A stretch of DNA of 64,000 nucleotides from JASDSY01 sp041441465 (GCA_041441465.1 JASDSY010000022.1:62001-126000); one strand, 5' to 3'; counted from the stretch's first letter, positions 35,737 through 45,834 are shown. Notes: a model not told the origin generated them from the sequence alone. A program made the numbers and translations.

Positions 35737-36807
35737 ATGAAAATAAATTTCGCAGAACTTAACTTAAAGGAATTAACACATATAATTACCGAAGAATTGT
35801 CGGAAAAAAAATTCCGCGCCGGCCAGATATTCAAATGGATACATAAATGCGGCGTATTCGAATTCGATAAGATGAGCGATATACCTAAAAAATTAAGGGA
35901 TGAGCTTTCGGGAAAATACGAATTATCTCTGCCTGAAATCATCGAAAAATCAATATCAGAAGACAAGATGACCGAAAAATTCGCGTATTCGCTTAAAGAT
36001 GGCGAAATTATAGAAGCCGTCAAGATATATGACGATGAAACTCTTGGCAAATATACTGTTTGCGTATCAACGCAGGTTGGATGCCCGATTAAATGCGCAT
36101 TTTGCCAGACCGGCAAAATGGGTTTCGTAAGGAACTTAAAAACCTCAGAAATCATAGGCCAGGTATTAAAAATAGCGGCAGAATCCGAAACCGGTTTTGA
36201 AAATCTTTCAAACGTAGTATACATGGGCATGGGCGAACCGTTGCTAAATTACGATAACGTAATTAAATCTATAAGATTGATAAATGCGGAAGACGGTCTG
36301 AATATTTCAATGAGAAAAATTACGGTTTCGACTTCCGGCGTAATTCCAGGAATCGCAAAATTAGCAAATGAAAAAATACCTGTCACACTCGCGATTTCGC
36401 TGCACGCGCCTTTTGACAGTCTAAGGGCCAAACTTGTGCCGTTAAACAAAAAATATAATATCGAAAAAGTAATAAAAGCGGCAGCTGACTATATTAAAAT
36501 TACATCGCGCAGGGTCACGTTCGAATATGTTATGCTTAAAGACTATAACGACTCGCTCGAACACGCAAAAAAACTGGCTGAATTGCTGCGCGGCCTTATA
36601 TGCCATGTAAATTTGATACCGCTTAACCAGAGCGACATAGACGGAAATTTTGCGCCTTCATTAAATAAAAAAATTATTGAATTCCGCGATTATCTTACCG
36701 ACAAAAATATTAACGCTACGATAAGGCGCTCGAAGGGCTTAGATATAAACGCTGCATGCGGAATGCTTTATAAGAAAATAAAATCAGGCGACAGCCAGTC
36801 ATTATAA
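35737..36807 (+). CDS. rlmN: Dual-specificity 23S rRNA/tRNA (adenine-C2) methyltransferase RlmN
   Basis: The 356-residue radical SAM enzyme methylates A2503 of 23S rRNA and A37 of some tRNAs. The cluster motif is VGCPIKCAFCQTG (CxxxCxxC) near residue 117. The C-terminal AACGML carries the second catalytic Cys. Other conserved segments are NVVYMGMGEPLLNYDNV, ISLHAP and LVPLNKKYNI. It begins one base after rsmB; translation is probably coupled. Confidence 0.97.
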   Translation: MKINFAELNLKELTHIITEELSEKKFRAGQIFKWIHKCGVFEFDKMSDIPKKLRDELSGKYELSLPEIIEKSISEDKMTEKFAYSLKDGEIIEAVKIYDDETLGKYTVCVSTQVGCPIKCAFCQTGKMGFVRNLKTSEIIGQVLKIAAESETGFENLSNVVYMGMGEPLLNYDNVIKSIRLINAEDGLNISMRKITVSTSGVIPGIAKLANEKIPVTLAISLHAPFDSLRAKLVPLNKKYNIEKVIKAAADYIKITSRRVTFEYVMLKDYNDSLEHAKKLAELLRGLICHVNLIPLNQSDIDGNFAPSLNKKIIEFRDYLTDKNINATIRRSKGLDINAACGMLYKKIKSGDSQSL

Positions 36808-36824
36808 ATACGGAGGACATTTTA

Positions 36825-38018
36825 ATGAATAGCTTTATTCATACCAGAAAAAATCGCGGGAATATACTCATTGCGCTTTTGAAATTAATAATATTCATAA
36901 TATTTTTCGTGGTATTATTTAAATTCGCGCAGCGCTATTCCATGCAGATGATGAATTCCTTCTTCAATAAGGAAGAAACGAAAGTGCCGAATTTAATTTC
37001 GCGCGACAGTTCGCCCGTAAGAATCGAAGACGCATTCGAGCTTTGCAAGCAAAGCAGGCTGAGAATGGATATAAAAGATAAAAAATTCGATAATAATATT
37101 CCCGAAGGCTGCGTCATAAGCCAGGATCCGCCGCCGGACCAGATCGTCAAAACGAACAGGATGGTCGAAGTTATCATATCAAAAGGCGCTAAAACAGAGG
37201 AATGTCCTGACGTAGTCGGCAAGGATGTACGCGAAGTAATGTTCACCATACAAACAAAAGGGTTCGCGCTCGGCAAAAAATCTGCAATATACTCGGAAAC
37301 AGTGCCCGAAGACGTAGTAATCGCGCAGACTCCAGAAGGTAAATCGCAGGCGCCAAAAGGCTCGCAGGTTGACCTTTTAGTGTCGCAGGGAAAAGCTAAC
37401 AAAAATGTCCAGATGCCAAATTTCGTAGGCAAAAAAATTGAAGCGGCAAGAATCGTATTAAGTAAAATTAATCTCGAACCGGGAACCATCGGATACGAAG
37501 CGCAGGAAGGCTCAGAACCAGGAACTGTATTGAAGCAGGAACCGGCGCCAGGCACATTCGTGCCTGATAAGTCGCAAGTTTCATTCATAGTGACTGAAGG
37601 CCCTGAAAACATGGAGCCGCCTAAAGTTATAAGCAGCGAGCAGACGGCGCCTGTTACAATTAAGGAAAATGTAAAAAATGAGCCGGCCGCACCGGTGACA
37701 GGCGAAGTAAAACCTGAAATTGAAGGAACAAGCGCGACAACTCCCGTAACAGTAAGGAAAGAAGAAGCTAAAAGCGATAAAACAGCAGGTGACGGAAAAA
37801 AAGTTGAAATAATAAAATTCATAGTGCCGCCCGGTCAGAAAAGCCGCGAGATCAAAATGGTGCTGCTGGATGATCAAGGGCCGCGAGAAATATACAGAGA
37901 CTACCATTATCCGGCCGAAGAAATAGATCTTACGATAACAGGCTACGGCAATATGAAAGTTTTAATATACCTTGACAACGTATTCTTTAAAGATATCGAG
38001 GTAGGTGGTAAACAATGA
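36825..38018 (+). CDS. Membrane protein with three PASTA domains (extracellular half of a PrkC-like system)
   Basis: The 397-residue protein has a short cytosolic N-terminus, a transmembrane helix (about 14-35) and three PASTA repeats (about residues 53-115, 117-185 and 192-262; each with VPDV/MPNF-like starts and QxPxPG-like ends). A Thr/Lys-rich linker follows, then a C-terminal beta domain with PPGQ, as seen at the end of clostridial PrkC proteins. PASTA domains bind peptidoglycan fragments. It has no kinase domain; the next gene, overlapping by 4 bases, has one. GGAGGAC precedes the ATG. It is in the place of prpC-prkC in Firmicutes. Confidence 0.88.
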   Translation: MNSFIHTRKNRGNILIALLKLIIFIIFFVVLFKFAQRYSMQMMNSFFNKEETKVPNLISRDSSPVRIEDAFELCKQSRLRMDIKDKKFDNNIPEGCVISQDPPPDQIVKTNRMVEVIISKGAKTEECPDVVGKDVREVMFTIQTKGFALGKKSAIYSETVPEDVVIAQTPEGKSQAPKGSQVDLLVSQGKANKNVQMPNFVGKKIEAARIVLSKINLEPGTIGYEAQEGSEPGTVLKQEPAPGTFVPDKSQVSFIVTEGPENMEPPKVISSEQTAPVTIKENVKNEPAAPVTGEVKPEIEGTSATTPVTVRKEEAKSDKTAGDGKKVEIIKFIVPPGQKSREIKMVLLDDQGPREIYRDYHYPAEEIDLTITGYGNMKVLIYLDNVFFKDIEVGGKQ

Positions 38019-39520
38019 AATTACTAAAAGACAGATATAAATTACTCGAAAAAATAGACGAAGACGAAAAAGTAGCATTGTTTTTAGGCCAGACAGTCAA
38101 AGAACCTGTCGCAAATATCGACATAAGAATAGTAAAGGCGCGGTTCATGCAAAAACCTGAGTTCATACAGCGCTATACCCAGGAATTCCAGGCTATGGCC
38201 AAACTCGATTCGCCTTTATTCATGAAAGTTTTTGACATCGATTTCTTTAACAATCTTTTTTTCGTGGCAAGCGAACATGTAGAAGGAAAGAATCTCAATA
38301 CGCTTATCAAAGAAAAAACTCCGCTGACGCTGGCGCAAATCATTAATATAATTACACAGCTCACCAGGGCATTCGGAATCGCTTTGAAAGAAAACATAAA
38401 ATACCGTTCGCTCACCTACGAAGACATAGTAATGCTCGACAACGGAAAACTAAAAATACTGCAGTTTCATATACCGCGCAATAACACCGCCAATCCTGAG
38501 GACTGCTCGAAAATTCAATCTCCAAGCTCTGACATATTTTTCATCGGCTGCCTGTTTTACGAAATGATGAGTTTCGAATCGATCTTCTCGCTTGACGCCA
38601 CTGTAAAAAAAATAAGGACCATCAAAGATTTTTCACTTGACGTCAAACGGCACGGAATAAAGCCGGCTCAAATCGAAAAAATAAAAGAGCTTATTTACCG
38701 CTGTATAACCGGAGACATAACCTCAAGGTATCAGACGATCGACGAAGTTTTGACGGCGTTAAATAAATTCGTCCAGGACCAGATTAATACCACCGATGTG
38801 CTAACGACAATGCAGGTAGATCCAGGCAAATTCAAAACTTCCGAGACCAAAACGCAGGCCAGAACCAAAACCGGCCCTGTCAGCGTGCCGTCAATACTTT
38901 CAGCCGGCATAAAAAATCTCGGAACTGAACAGGCCGCAAATAATAGCGAAATTCCGCAGATCATTTCTGTAAATCAGGAAGAGGCGGCAGCGGGCCACTC
39001 TGAAAAAGAACAATCATTAAAAAAAGATGCCGATCCATACGATATAATTTTCAGCAAAAAACCTGTTAATGAAATGATGGGCGAAATAAAAGCCAAACCA
39101 AGAAAAACCGGAGCAGCGGCGCCTAAAGGCAAAAGCCTTTCAGAAAGCCTTGAAGCCGGCATAAATGAAAAAAATACCGCCGCCAAAGAAAAAAATTCAA
39201 GTAATTATATCACTCCTGAAACCAGCTTCACTGACAAGAACCTTTCCGGCGAAAATTTCGGCGCAGAATGCGGCTCGAATATCGAAGAAAGCGGAATAAA
39301 AAATACCGATTTATTTGACGCAGAAGACAACGCCGGAGAAAGAAGACAGAGCGGTGAAAAAAATAAAGCCATGAAAAACGGCACAGGCGATGCAGAAGGG
39401 GTAATGTGGAAAAACAAAAAAAGCTCGGGCGGAATATTTGCAAAAATAGCAAATTTCTGGTATACTATGATGTTTGTGCTGATAGGCTTTTTGAGTTTTG
39501 CACTATATATATTCTGGTAA
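38015..39520 (+). CDS. Tail-anchored pseudokinase partner of the PASTA protein
   Basis: The 501-residue protein has a Ser/Thr-kinase fold in residues 5-260. The phosphate loop is replaced by IDEDEKVALFLG. The VAIK lysine may persist as K41 (RIVKARF), with E57 as its partner. The HRD catalytic motif is YRS (130-132) in YRSLTYEDIVML, and DFG is LQF (149-151). It therefore lacks both catalytic aspartates and should be a pseudokinase. A long disordered, charged linker (about 270-470) leads to a single C-terminal transmembrane helix (about 480-500), so the kinase fold is cytosolic. The 4-base ATGA overlap with the PASTA gene indicates translational coupling, and GGTGG precedes the ATG. Confidence 0.85.
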   Translation: MKLLKDRYKLLEKIDEDEKVALFLGQTVKEPVANIDIRIVKARFMQKPEFIQRYTQEFQAMAKLDSPLFMKVFDIDFFNNLFFVASEHVEGKNLNTLIKEKTPLTLAQIINIITQLTRAFGIALKENIKYRSLTYEDIVMLDNGKLKILQFHIPRNNTANPEDCSKIQSPSSDIFFIGCLFYEMMSFESIFSLDATVKKIRTIKDFSLDVKRHGIKPAQIEKIKELIYRCITGDITSRYQTIDEVLTALNKFVQDQINTTDVLTTMQVDPGKFKTSETKTQARTKTGPVSVPSILSAGIKNLGTEQAANNSEIPQIISVNQEEAAAGHSEKEQSLKKDADPYDIIFSKKPVNEMMGEIKAKPRKTGAAAPKGKSLSESLEAGINEKNTAAKEKNSSNYITPETSFTDKNLSGENFGAECGSNIEESGIKNTDLFDAEDNAGERRQSGEKNKAMKNGTGDAEGVMWKNKKSSGGIFAKIANFWYTMMFVLIGFLSFALYIFW

Positions 39521-39565
39521 GCCTGTTTTAAAAGTTTTATAAACCTGACATAAAAGTTTTAACGA

Positions 39566-39597
39566 GAAAGGGCACAATTTTTGTGCCCTTTCTTTTA
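39566..39597 (+). terminator. Strong terminator before rpe
   Basis: A 12-bp perfect stem, GAAAGGGCACAA (39566-39577) and TTGTGCCCTTTC (39581-39592), with a TTT loop, then TTTT. It ends the rsmB operon after the pseudokinase. Confidence 0.9.
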
Positions 39598-39623
39598 CCT
39601 ATTCAACAAAAAGGATGAAAAAA

Positions 39624-40283
39624 ATGAAAGACCGAAACAAAGTTTTAATAGCGCCGTCAATACTTTCGGCCGATTTTGCAAATCTCGGCGGAGATATCGA
39701 AAAAGTGAGCGCGGCCGGCGCTGATATTTTACATCTTGACGTAATGGACGGGCATTTTGTACCAAATATTTCATTCGGGCTTCCTATACTGAATGCCGTT
39801 AAAAAAATAGCCAAAATACCAATAGATTGTCATCTTATGATAACCAACCCGGAAGAATTCGTCGAAAAATTCGCCAAAAGCGGCGCTGATATTATTACTA
39901 TCCACGCAGAGGCAAGTTTTCATGTTGAAAGGCTGCTTACGCAAATAAAAAAATTCGGCGTCAAGGCCGGAATTTCCTTTAATCCGCACAGCGACGTCGA
40001 AATATTGAAATATGTGATACATACCGTCGATCTTGTTTTAATAATGAGCGTCAATCCCGGCTTCGGCGGCCAGGAGTTCATTCCGGCAGTCCTTCCAAAA
40101 ATAAAAAGAGTAAAGGAAATTGCGGACGAATTTAATAAAAGCGGCATAATGATACAGGTTGACGGCGGAGTTACAAAAGAAAATAAAGATTCAATTATAG
40201 CGGCAGGCGCAAATGTCTTAGTGGCCGGCTCGTCGGTATTTGCAAAACCTGATTACCGGCAGGCAATAGCCGACCTCAGATAA
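39624..40283 (+). CDS. rpe: Ribulose-phosphate 3-epimerase
   Basis: The 219-residue TIM-barrel enzyme interconverts ribulose-5-phosphate and xylulose-5-phosphate. It has IAPSILSADFANLGG, LHLDVMDGHFVPNIS, HLMI, MSVNPGFGGQEF and QVDGGVTKEN. AAGGA lies 8 bases before the ATG at 39624; the ATG at 39615 is inside that site. In Firmicutes rpe follows prkC-rsgA, and here rsgA is absent. Confidence 0.97.
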   Translation: MKDRNKVLIAPSILSADFANLGGDIEKVSAAGADILHLDVMDGHFVPNISFGLPILNAVKKIAKIPIDCHLMITNPEEFVEKFAKSGADIITIHAEASFHVERLLTQIKKFGVKAGISFNPHSDVEILKYVIHTVDLVLIMSVNPGFGGQEFIPAVLPKIKRVKEIADEFNKSGIMIQVDGGVTKENKDSIIAAGANVLVAGSSVFAKPDYRQAIADLR

Positions 40284-40310
40284 AATTATATGCAATTTGG
40301 GAAAATTAAT

Positions 40311-41069
40311 ATGAACTCTGCATTCAAAAGAATAAGCATAGCCAATATAGAACTTGACGATTTAACGCCTGAACAAATAATCGGAAAAACTTCCGAAACT
40401 ATAAAATCAGGGACCGGCAATTTATTTATTGTCACCCTGGACATACTTGGCTCTTATAACAGGCTTTTCGACCAGGTTTACGACGGCTGCGTCAAAAACG
40501 CCGATATAATAACCTGTGACGGAGCAGGATTGAAGCTTTTATCGTTTCTTAAATACCCGGATAACATAAAGAATAAAATCAGCGGCGTCGATCTCGGGCA
40601 ATTACTCCTGTCAGAAAGCGATACCAGGCAATATAAAGTAGCGTTCATAGGCGCTAAAGCTGATATAATAGAAAAATTAAAAAATGTCATTCAAAAGGAA
40701 TACCCTGGAATTTCGGGTTTCTTTCATCACGGTTATTTTACGGAAGCCCAAAAAGCCAACGTTATCGAGGGATTGATAAAATTCAGCCCCGATATAGTAT
40801 TTGTCGCACTCGGCAATCCCGCTCAAGAAAAATTCATAGCGCAGGTAACTAGTTTTTTCAAAGGCGTAGTTTTTATAGGCGTAGGCGGAAGTTTTGACGT
40901 ATGGTCAAAAACATTGAAACGCGCTCCGGCGATAATGCAAAAATTATATATAGAATGGCTTTACAGGCTTTACCAGGAACCCAAAAGAATAAAACGTATG
41001 TTGAATATTCCAAAATATATCTTTTATGTTTTTATATCGGAAGGGATAAAACGGTTATGCAGCAAATAG
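40311..41069 (+). CDS. WecG/TagA/CpsF-family glycosyltransferase
   Basis: The 252-residue GT26 enzyme transfers a nucleotide-activated amino sugar (UDP-ManNAc or similar) to a polyprenyl-linked acceptor at the inner face of the membrane. Motifs are DIITCDGAGLKLLSF, FVALGNPAQEKFI, GVGGSFDVWSKTLKRAP and the C-terminal EWLYRLYQEPKRIKRM. GGGAA precedes the ATG at 40311; an ATG at 40290 lacks a ribosome site. Its end overlaps mfd by 13 bases. Confidence 0.88.
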   Translation: MNSAFKRISIANIELDDLTPEQIIGKTSETIKSGTGNLFIVTLDILGSYNRLFDQVYDGCVKNADIITCDGAGLKLLSFLKYPDNIKNKISGVDLGQLLLSESDTRQYKVAFIGAKADIIEKLKNVIQKEYPGISGFFHHGYFTEAQKANVIEGLIKFSPDIVFVALGNPAQEKFIAQVTSFFKGVVFIGVGGSFDVWSKTLKRAPAIMQKLYIEWLYRLYQEPKRIKRMLNIPKYIFYVFISEGIKRLCSK

Positions 41070-44000
41070 GCGGCAAGTTATTCGAAAAAATCACAAATAA
41101 AATAGACGCATTCAAAAGCGAAACCGTAAATTTCACGGGCGCAGGCGAAAGTATTGCCGGCTTTTTAACGGCCAGGCTGATAGATTCGCCGCGAAACGCG
41201 TTTCTAATAATCACCAAAGACCAGGATTCGGCCGAACGAACGGCGCATACGGTTGAACGCCTGTCGAAAATTTCAATACCGGGTCAAAAAGTACATACCT
41301 GCCTGTATTCGTCATTAGAATGGACTCCTTATGAATTTTTATCGCCGTCAATGAATCTTTTATCCGATAGAATAGCGGCGCTTCAAGCAATAATGGAATT
41401 CAAAAACGAAAAACGGGCCTATGATAAACTCGTGATTGTAGCCCCGATTGCGGCGCTAATCCAGAAGACGGCGCCGTCGAAATATCTCGAAAAATTAAAT
41501 TTCAAAATAAAAAAAGGCATGGATTTACCGCTCGAACGGCTTATATCGCAATTAGCCGGCCTCAACTATTCGATGGAGGACCCGGTAATCGACCTGGCTC
41601 AGTATGCGTTAAGGGGCGGGATACTCGATATATTCGTCCCCGGTTATCATTACCCATTCAGACTCGATTTCTTCGGAGACACTATAGAAAGCATAAAGAC
41701 ATTCAACGTCGACGACCAGCGGGCGTTGAACGATATCGATGAGTTTTCGATATTACCTGCCAGTGAATTCGTGTTTTTCAAAGAAGATGTAGAACGCCTT
41801 TTTACCAACCTCAATAAAATAGCCAAAGTCGGAACATCTTCCGAAATAAACGAAATACGCGAAGGCATTAAGATCGCCAACATTGAAAAATATATGCCAT
41901 ACATGTATGACTTTAAAATGCCTACAATCGCAGATTATTTTCATAAATACGCTCCCGAACATGACGTAATTTTTATCGGCAAGGACGATATTTTCTCGGA
42001 ATACGCCGACTATACAAAAAAACTCGAAAAATTATTCGAAGAAGCAAATGGCGAAGACACGTATACACTCGCGCCGTCGGAATACTTCGCAGACATAAAT
42101 ACAATCTATGACGGGCTGATTGCAAAAGATAATGTAAGGGTAGTCAATTTCACGCCATATGACATATCAGACGCAGACAGCGGCAGCGGCATAACTTTCG
42201 ATATGAACTGCGGTTCATTTCCGCGGTTTCACGGTAAATTCGGAATTTTCATCGAACAGGTAAAAACGCTGCTTGAAAGCGGCAATACCGTAATAATGGT
42301 CCTGCCTTCGGCCGGTCAGATCAGCAGAATGGCTGAGATAATATCGAATTTGAAATTCCCGGTGTTAACGGGCGACAATTTTTTTAAAAACCCTATAGCG
42401 AAAAAAGCCGTTTATCTGAACGAAGGCTATCTGAACGAAGGCTTCATCGTACCGTCCGAAAAACTCGCAGTATTTTCAAGTTATGAAGCTTACGGCGAAC
42501 GGCAGGTATTATTCACCAAGGAAGCCGTTTTAGAAACTAAAAGCAAAGCCAAAAGTAAATATAAGCAAATCGCCTCGCACCTTGAGTTAAATGAAGGCGA
42601 TTACGTGGTCCACGTAAATTACGGAATAGGAATATACCGCGGCATTACATTACTTTCATCCAGCGGCCGTGAATCGGATTATCTTTTGATAGAATACGCC
42701 GACAGCGACAAGCTTTATGTGCCGGTCGACGCGCTGCAGATGCTGCATAAATATGCAAGCGTAGACGGAGTAACCCCGAGAATCGGCAAACTGAACGATT
42801 CTTCATGGAAAAAGCAAAAAGCTCACGCGCAGAAATCGATAGAAAAGCTGGCGGCATATCTCGTAACTTTATACGCCAGACGAGCTATTTCGCCCGGATA
42901 TAAATTCGGAGCGGACAACGAGCTCATGGAACAATTTGAAAGTTCATTTCAATATAAGGAAACCATCGATCAGCAAAATGCAATTCTGGACGTAAAATGC
43001 GACATGGAATCCGAAAAACCCATGGACCGCCTGATCTGCGGCGACGTAGGGTTCGGGAAAACCGAAGTGGCTATAAGAGCGGCTTTTAAGGCATGCATGG
43101 ACAATAAGCAGGTGGCGTTTCTCGCGCCGACGACAATTCTCGCGATGCAGCATTTTAATAATCTTACTTCGCGCTTCGCGACATATCCTTTAAGAGTTGA
43201 ACTAATGTCACGCTTCAGGACTAAATCAGAACAGAAAAAGACCGTCGAGCGGCTTAAAGAAGGAAAAGTCGACGTGCTTATCGGCACGCATCGAATAATA
43301 CAGGATGATATCGATTTCAAGGATCTGGGACTTTTAATAGTCGACGAAGAACAGCGTTTCGGTGTAAAGCACAAGGAGCGTCTTAAGGAAATAAAACACC
43401 AGGTTGACGTACTGACGCTTTCCGCGACGCCGATACCAAGAACTTTATATATGTCTCTTGTCGGCTGCCGCGACATATCAGTCATAAACACGCCGCCGGC
43501 AGAAAGGCTGCCAATCAAGACTTTCGTCCTGAAATATTCAGAGGAAGTTTTAAAAGAGGCCATAAACCGTGAATTACTGAGACACGGCCAGGTTTATTAT
43601 CTGCATAACCGTATAGAATCGATCGACGCGGTTTGTAATAAAATAGCTGCGCTGATTCCCGGCGCGCGCGTGCGATACGCCCACGGCCAGATGGAAGAAA
43701 AGCAGCTTGAAAAAATAATGATCGACTTTTACGACCGCGAATTCGATATCCTTGTATCCACAACAATAATCGAAAATGGTCTTGACATATCTAATGTCAA
43801 CACTATCATAATAGAACGCGCGGACACATTCGGGCTTTCGCAGCTTTACCAGCTGCGCGGCAGGGTAGGGCGCGCAAAAAACCAGGCTTACGCTTATTTT
43901 CTGTTTCCGCATGAAACAAGCCTTACGGATGTCGCCAAAAGAAGGCTCCAGGCGATAAAAGAGTTTTCAGACCTCGGCTCGGGGTATAAAATAGCTATGC

Positions 44001-44599
44001 GCGATATGGAAATACGCGGCGCCGGCAATTTACTCGGCAACGACCAGCACGGACATATATGCAACATCGGATTTGAATTATATTGCCGGCTTCTCGAAGA
44101 TGAAATAAAAAGAATCAAAGGCGAAGCCATCGAAAATAAAGTCGATTACGACTGTGAAATCGAAATAAACATAAACGCATATATTCCGACGAATTATATA
44201 AGCTCGACATATCAAAAAATCGACGTATATAAAAGAATGGTCGGCGCGTCAAGTTTCGAAGAATTAACGGATATAGCCGAGGAATTAAAAGACCGTTTCG
44301 GCAAATACCCGGAAGTCGTGCAAAACCTATTTTCGGTCGTTAAATTAAAAATATGCGGCAGGGCAATTAAGGCGCTGGCTATCAAGGAAGAGAAAAAACA
44401 CATAATGATGAGGCTGGCAAATGACGCACAAATACCCGAAACTTCTCTTGCGATACTAATTAAAAAATACGGAAAAAATATAAGTTTTGCCGATTCAGAG
44501 GGAGCGTCGACATTAATTTACGTCCAGAAGCAGGATTTGAAAGGCGAAAACCTGATTCATATGCTTATAAATATTCTTCAGATATTAAAAGGTGAATAA
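41057..44599 (+). CDS. mfd: Transcription-repair coupling factor
   Basis: The 1180-residue protein removes stalled RNA polymerase and recruits UvrA. It has a UvrB-like N-terminal part, an RNA polymerase interaction region (DYVVHVNYGIGIYRGI), Walker A GDVGFGKTE, DEEQRFGVKHKERLK, the SATPIPRTLYMSLVG helicase motif and LRGRVGR. The C-terminal TRCF domain is present. GAAGGGA precedes the ATG at 41057, which overlaps the end of the preceding gene. An in-frame start 52 codons upstream would be inside that gene and is rejected. Confidence 0.97.
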   Translation: MQQIGGKLFEKITNKIDAFKSETVNFTGAGESIAGFLTARLIDSPRNAFLIITKDQDSAERTAHTVERLSKISIPGQKVHTCLYSSLEWTPYEFLSPSMNLLSDRIAALQAIMEFKNEKRAYDKLVIVAPIAALIQKTAPSKYLEKLNFKIKKGMDLPLERLISQLAGLNYSMEDPVIDLAQYALRGGILDIFVPGYHYPFRLDFFGDTIESIKTFNVDDQRALNDIDEFSILPASEFVFFKEDVERLFTNLNKIAKVGTSSEINEIREGIKIANIEKYMPYMYDFKMPTIADYFHKYAPEHDVIFIGKDDIFSEYADYTKKLEKLFEEANGEDTYTLAPSEYFADINTIYDGLIAKDNVRVVNFTPYDISDADSGSGITFDMNCGSFPRFHGKFGIFIEQVKTLLESGNTVIMVLPSAGQISRMAEIISNLKFPVLTGDNFFKNPIAKKAVYLNEGYLNEGFIVPSEKLAVFSSYEAYGERQVLFTKEAVLETKSKAKSKYKQIASHLELNEGDYVVHVNYGIGIYRGITLLSSSGRESDYLLIEYADSDKLYVPVDALQMLHKYASVDGVTPRIGKLNDSSWKKQKAHAQKSIEKLAAYLVTLYARRAISPGYKFGADNELMEQFESSFQYKETIDQQNAILDVKCDMESEKPMDRLICGDVGFGKTEVAIRAAFKACMDNKQVAFLAPTTILAMQHFNNLTSRFATYPLRVELMSRFRTKSEQKKTVERLKEGKVDVLIGTHRIIQDDIDFKDLGLLIVDEEQRFGVKHKERLKEIKHQVDVLTLSATPIPRTLYMSLVGCRDISVINTPPAERLPIKTFVLKYSEEVLKEAINRELLRHGQVYYLHNRIESIDAVCNKIAALIPGARVRYAHGQMEEKQLEKIMIDFYDREFDILVSTTIIENGLDISNVNTIIIERADTFGLSQLYQLRGRVGRAKNQAYAYFLFPHETSLTDVAKRRLQAIKEFSDLGSGYKIAMRDMEIRGAGNLLGNDQHGHICNIGFELYCRLLEDEIKRIKGEAIENKVDYDCEIEININAYIPTNYISSTYQKIDVYKRMVGASSFEELTDIAEELKDRFGKYPEVVQNLFSVVKLKICGRAIKALAIKEEKKHIMMRLANDAQIPETSLAILIKKYGKNISFADSEGASTLIYVQKQDLKGENLIHMLINILQILKGE

Positions 44600-44634
44600 A
44601 AAATAAACATGAAAGTAAAAATTAAGGAGTTAAT

Positions 44635-44826
44635 ATGTTTGGAATAAATACCGGCGAAATGATAGTGATATTAGTTATCGCACTGCTTGTTTTCGGGCCT
44701 CAAAAACTCCCGCAAATAGGCAGCGCCATCGGAAAAAGCATAAGGGAATTTAAAAAATCCTTAAACAGCGACGAAAAAGATATTAACGACGAAAAAAACA
44801 ATAAAGATGACAATAAAGAAAAATAA
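44635..44826 (+). CDS. tatA: Twin-arginine translocase subunit TatA/E
   Basis: The 63-residue protein has an N-terminal transmembrane helix (about 6-20) with FGPQKLPQIGSAIGKSIREFKKS, the hinge and amphipathic helix of TatA, and a short acidic/lysine tail. Together with TatC it exports folded proteins. AAGGAG lies 7 bases before the ATG. No tatC gene is in this window. The next gene is convergent and 15 bases away. Confidence 0.95.
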   Translation: MFGINTGEMIVILVIALLVFGPQKLPQIGSAIGKSIREFKKSLNSDEKDINDEKNNKDDNKEK

Positions 44827-44841
44827 CTCCCAAATATTAGT

Positions 44842-45834
44842 TTATAAATCAAGCGCTTTCAAAAATTTCAAATAAATTGTTTCCGGATCGAAATTTTGCG
44901 ATTTAGGAATTACTCCGCCTGCCATTTCGTTATGGCCGCCGCCAAATCCGGTACCCTCCAAAATTTCGTGTATGATTTCCGCGGCGTTCCACTTTTCATT
45001 TTCATTCCTCAGAGAAAAATATATCTTTCCTTCATTTTGCGCGCAAAGCGCCACGAATGTCACTTCGCCTATAGCCAGGAAAAAATCACCCATGATTCCT
45101 AGAAGATTAGTGTTGCAGCCGTCAGGAAAGTAGCAAAACGCGAATTCTCCATTGATTTTAATGTTTTGAATGCCGTATTTAAAATAATCCATGTCTTTGA
45201 TCTGCATGTAATTACGGCGCATTTTATTGACATACTGCATATCGGCGATATGATGAAGCTCGGAGTAAGCCTCCAGGTCAGCGTCGCTCACTTTTCTTGT
45301 AAGCGAAGCGGTATCGATGCATATAGCGATCATTAAAATCGTTGCGATATCGTGAGTGATATTAATTTTAAATTCCTTAAAATAAGAATAGATGATTGTA
45401 ACGCAGGCGCCGTATTCGTGCCTTATATCATTAAACTCGACGTCATCCGGCGCATCAGAATTGTGGTGGTCAATAACGCCGGCTATAGTACCTTTCAAGT
45501 TCGCAACGTTTTTATTACCCTTGCAGCCGTCAACTAAAATTATTTTATCATCATTTGAAATTAAATATTCGCTGTTATGCCTGATATCAATTTTAAAATC
45601 ATGTATCATCTGAATAAGTGAATCTCGCGATATATCGCCTTCGTATATCAGGCTGGCATTTATATTAAAATGCGCTAAAAATCGCTGCAAACAGTAGGCA
45701 GTCGCAATGGCGTCATGATCCGGGAAATTATGGGTCTGTATAAAAACTTTTTTTTGCTTTTTTAAATATTCAACGAATTCTAAAATATTATCGATCAAAT
45801 CAATCACCAGCCCTAATTCTTCATATAATATCAT
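44842..45834 (-). CDS. DHH-family phosphoesterase (NrnA-like)
   Basis: The 330-residue protein has a DHH domain (PDHDAIATA; VDGCKGN; VIDHHNSD) and a C-terminal DHHA1 domain with GGGHNEMAGG. Homologues degrade short oligoribonucleotides or linear dinucleotides such as pApA or pGpG, or act on single-stranded DNA. The first start codon (ATG 45834) would be about 8 bases from the predicted transcription start and has no ribosome site. A TTG 12 codons later has GGTGAT upstream and would match where the family usually begins. The true start is uncertain. Confidence 0.85.
   Translation of the reverse strand: MILYEELGLVIDLIDNILEFVEYLKKQKKVFIQTHNFPDHDAIATAYCLQRFLAHFNINASLIYEGDISRDSLIQMIHDFKIDIRHNSEYLISNDDKIILVDGCKGNKNVANLKGTIAGVIDHHNSDAPDDVEFNDIRHEYGACVTIIYSYFKEFKINITHDIATILMIAICIDTASLTRKVSDADLEAYSELHHIADMQYVNKMRRNYMQIKDMDYFKYGIQNIKINGEFAFCYFPDGCNTNLLGIMGDFFLAIGEVTFVALCAQNEGKIYFSLRNENEKWNAAEIIHEILEGTGFGGGHNEMAGGVIPKSQNFDPETIYLKFLKALDL

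Noticed and set aside
40901..41056. Longer mfd start inside the preceding glycosyltransferase gene
   Set aside because: It overlaps the end of that gene by about 170 bases in another frame, with no ribosome site; ATG 41057 has one.
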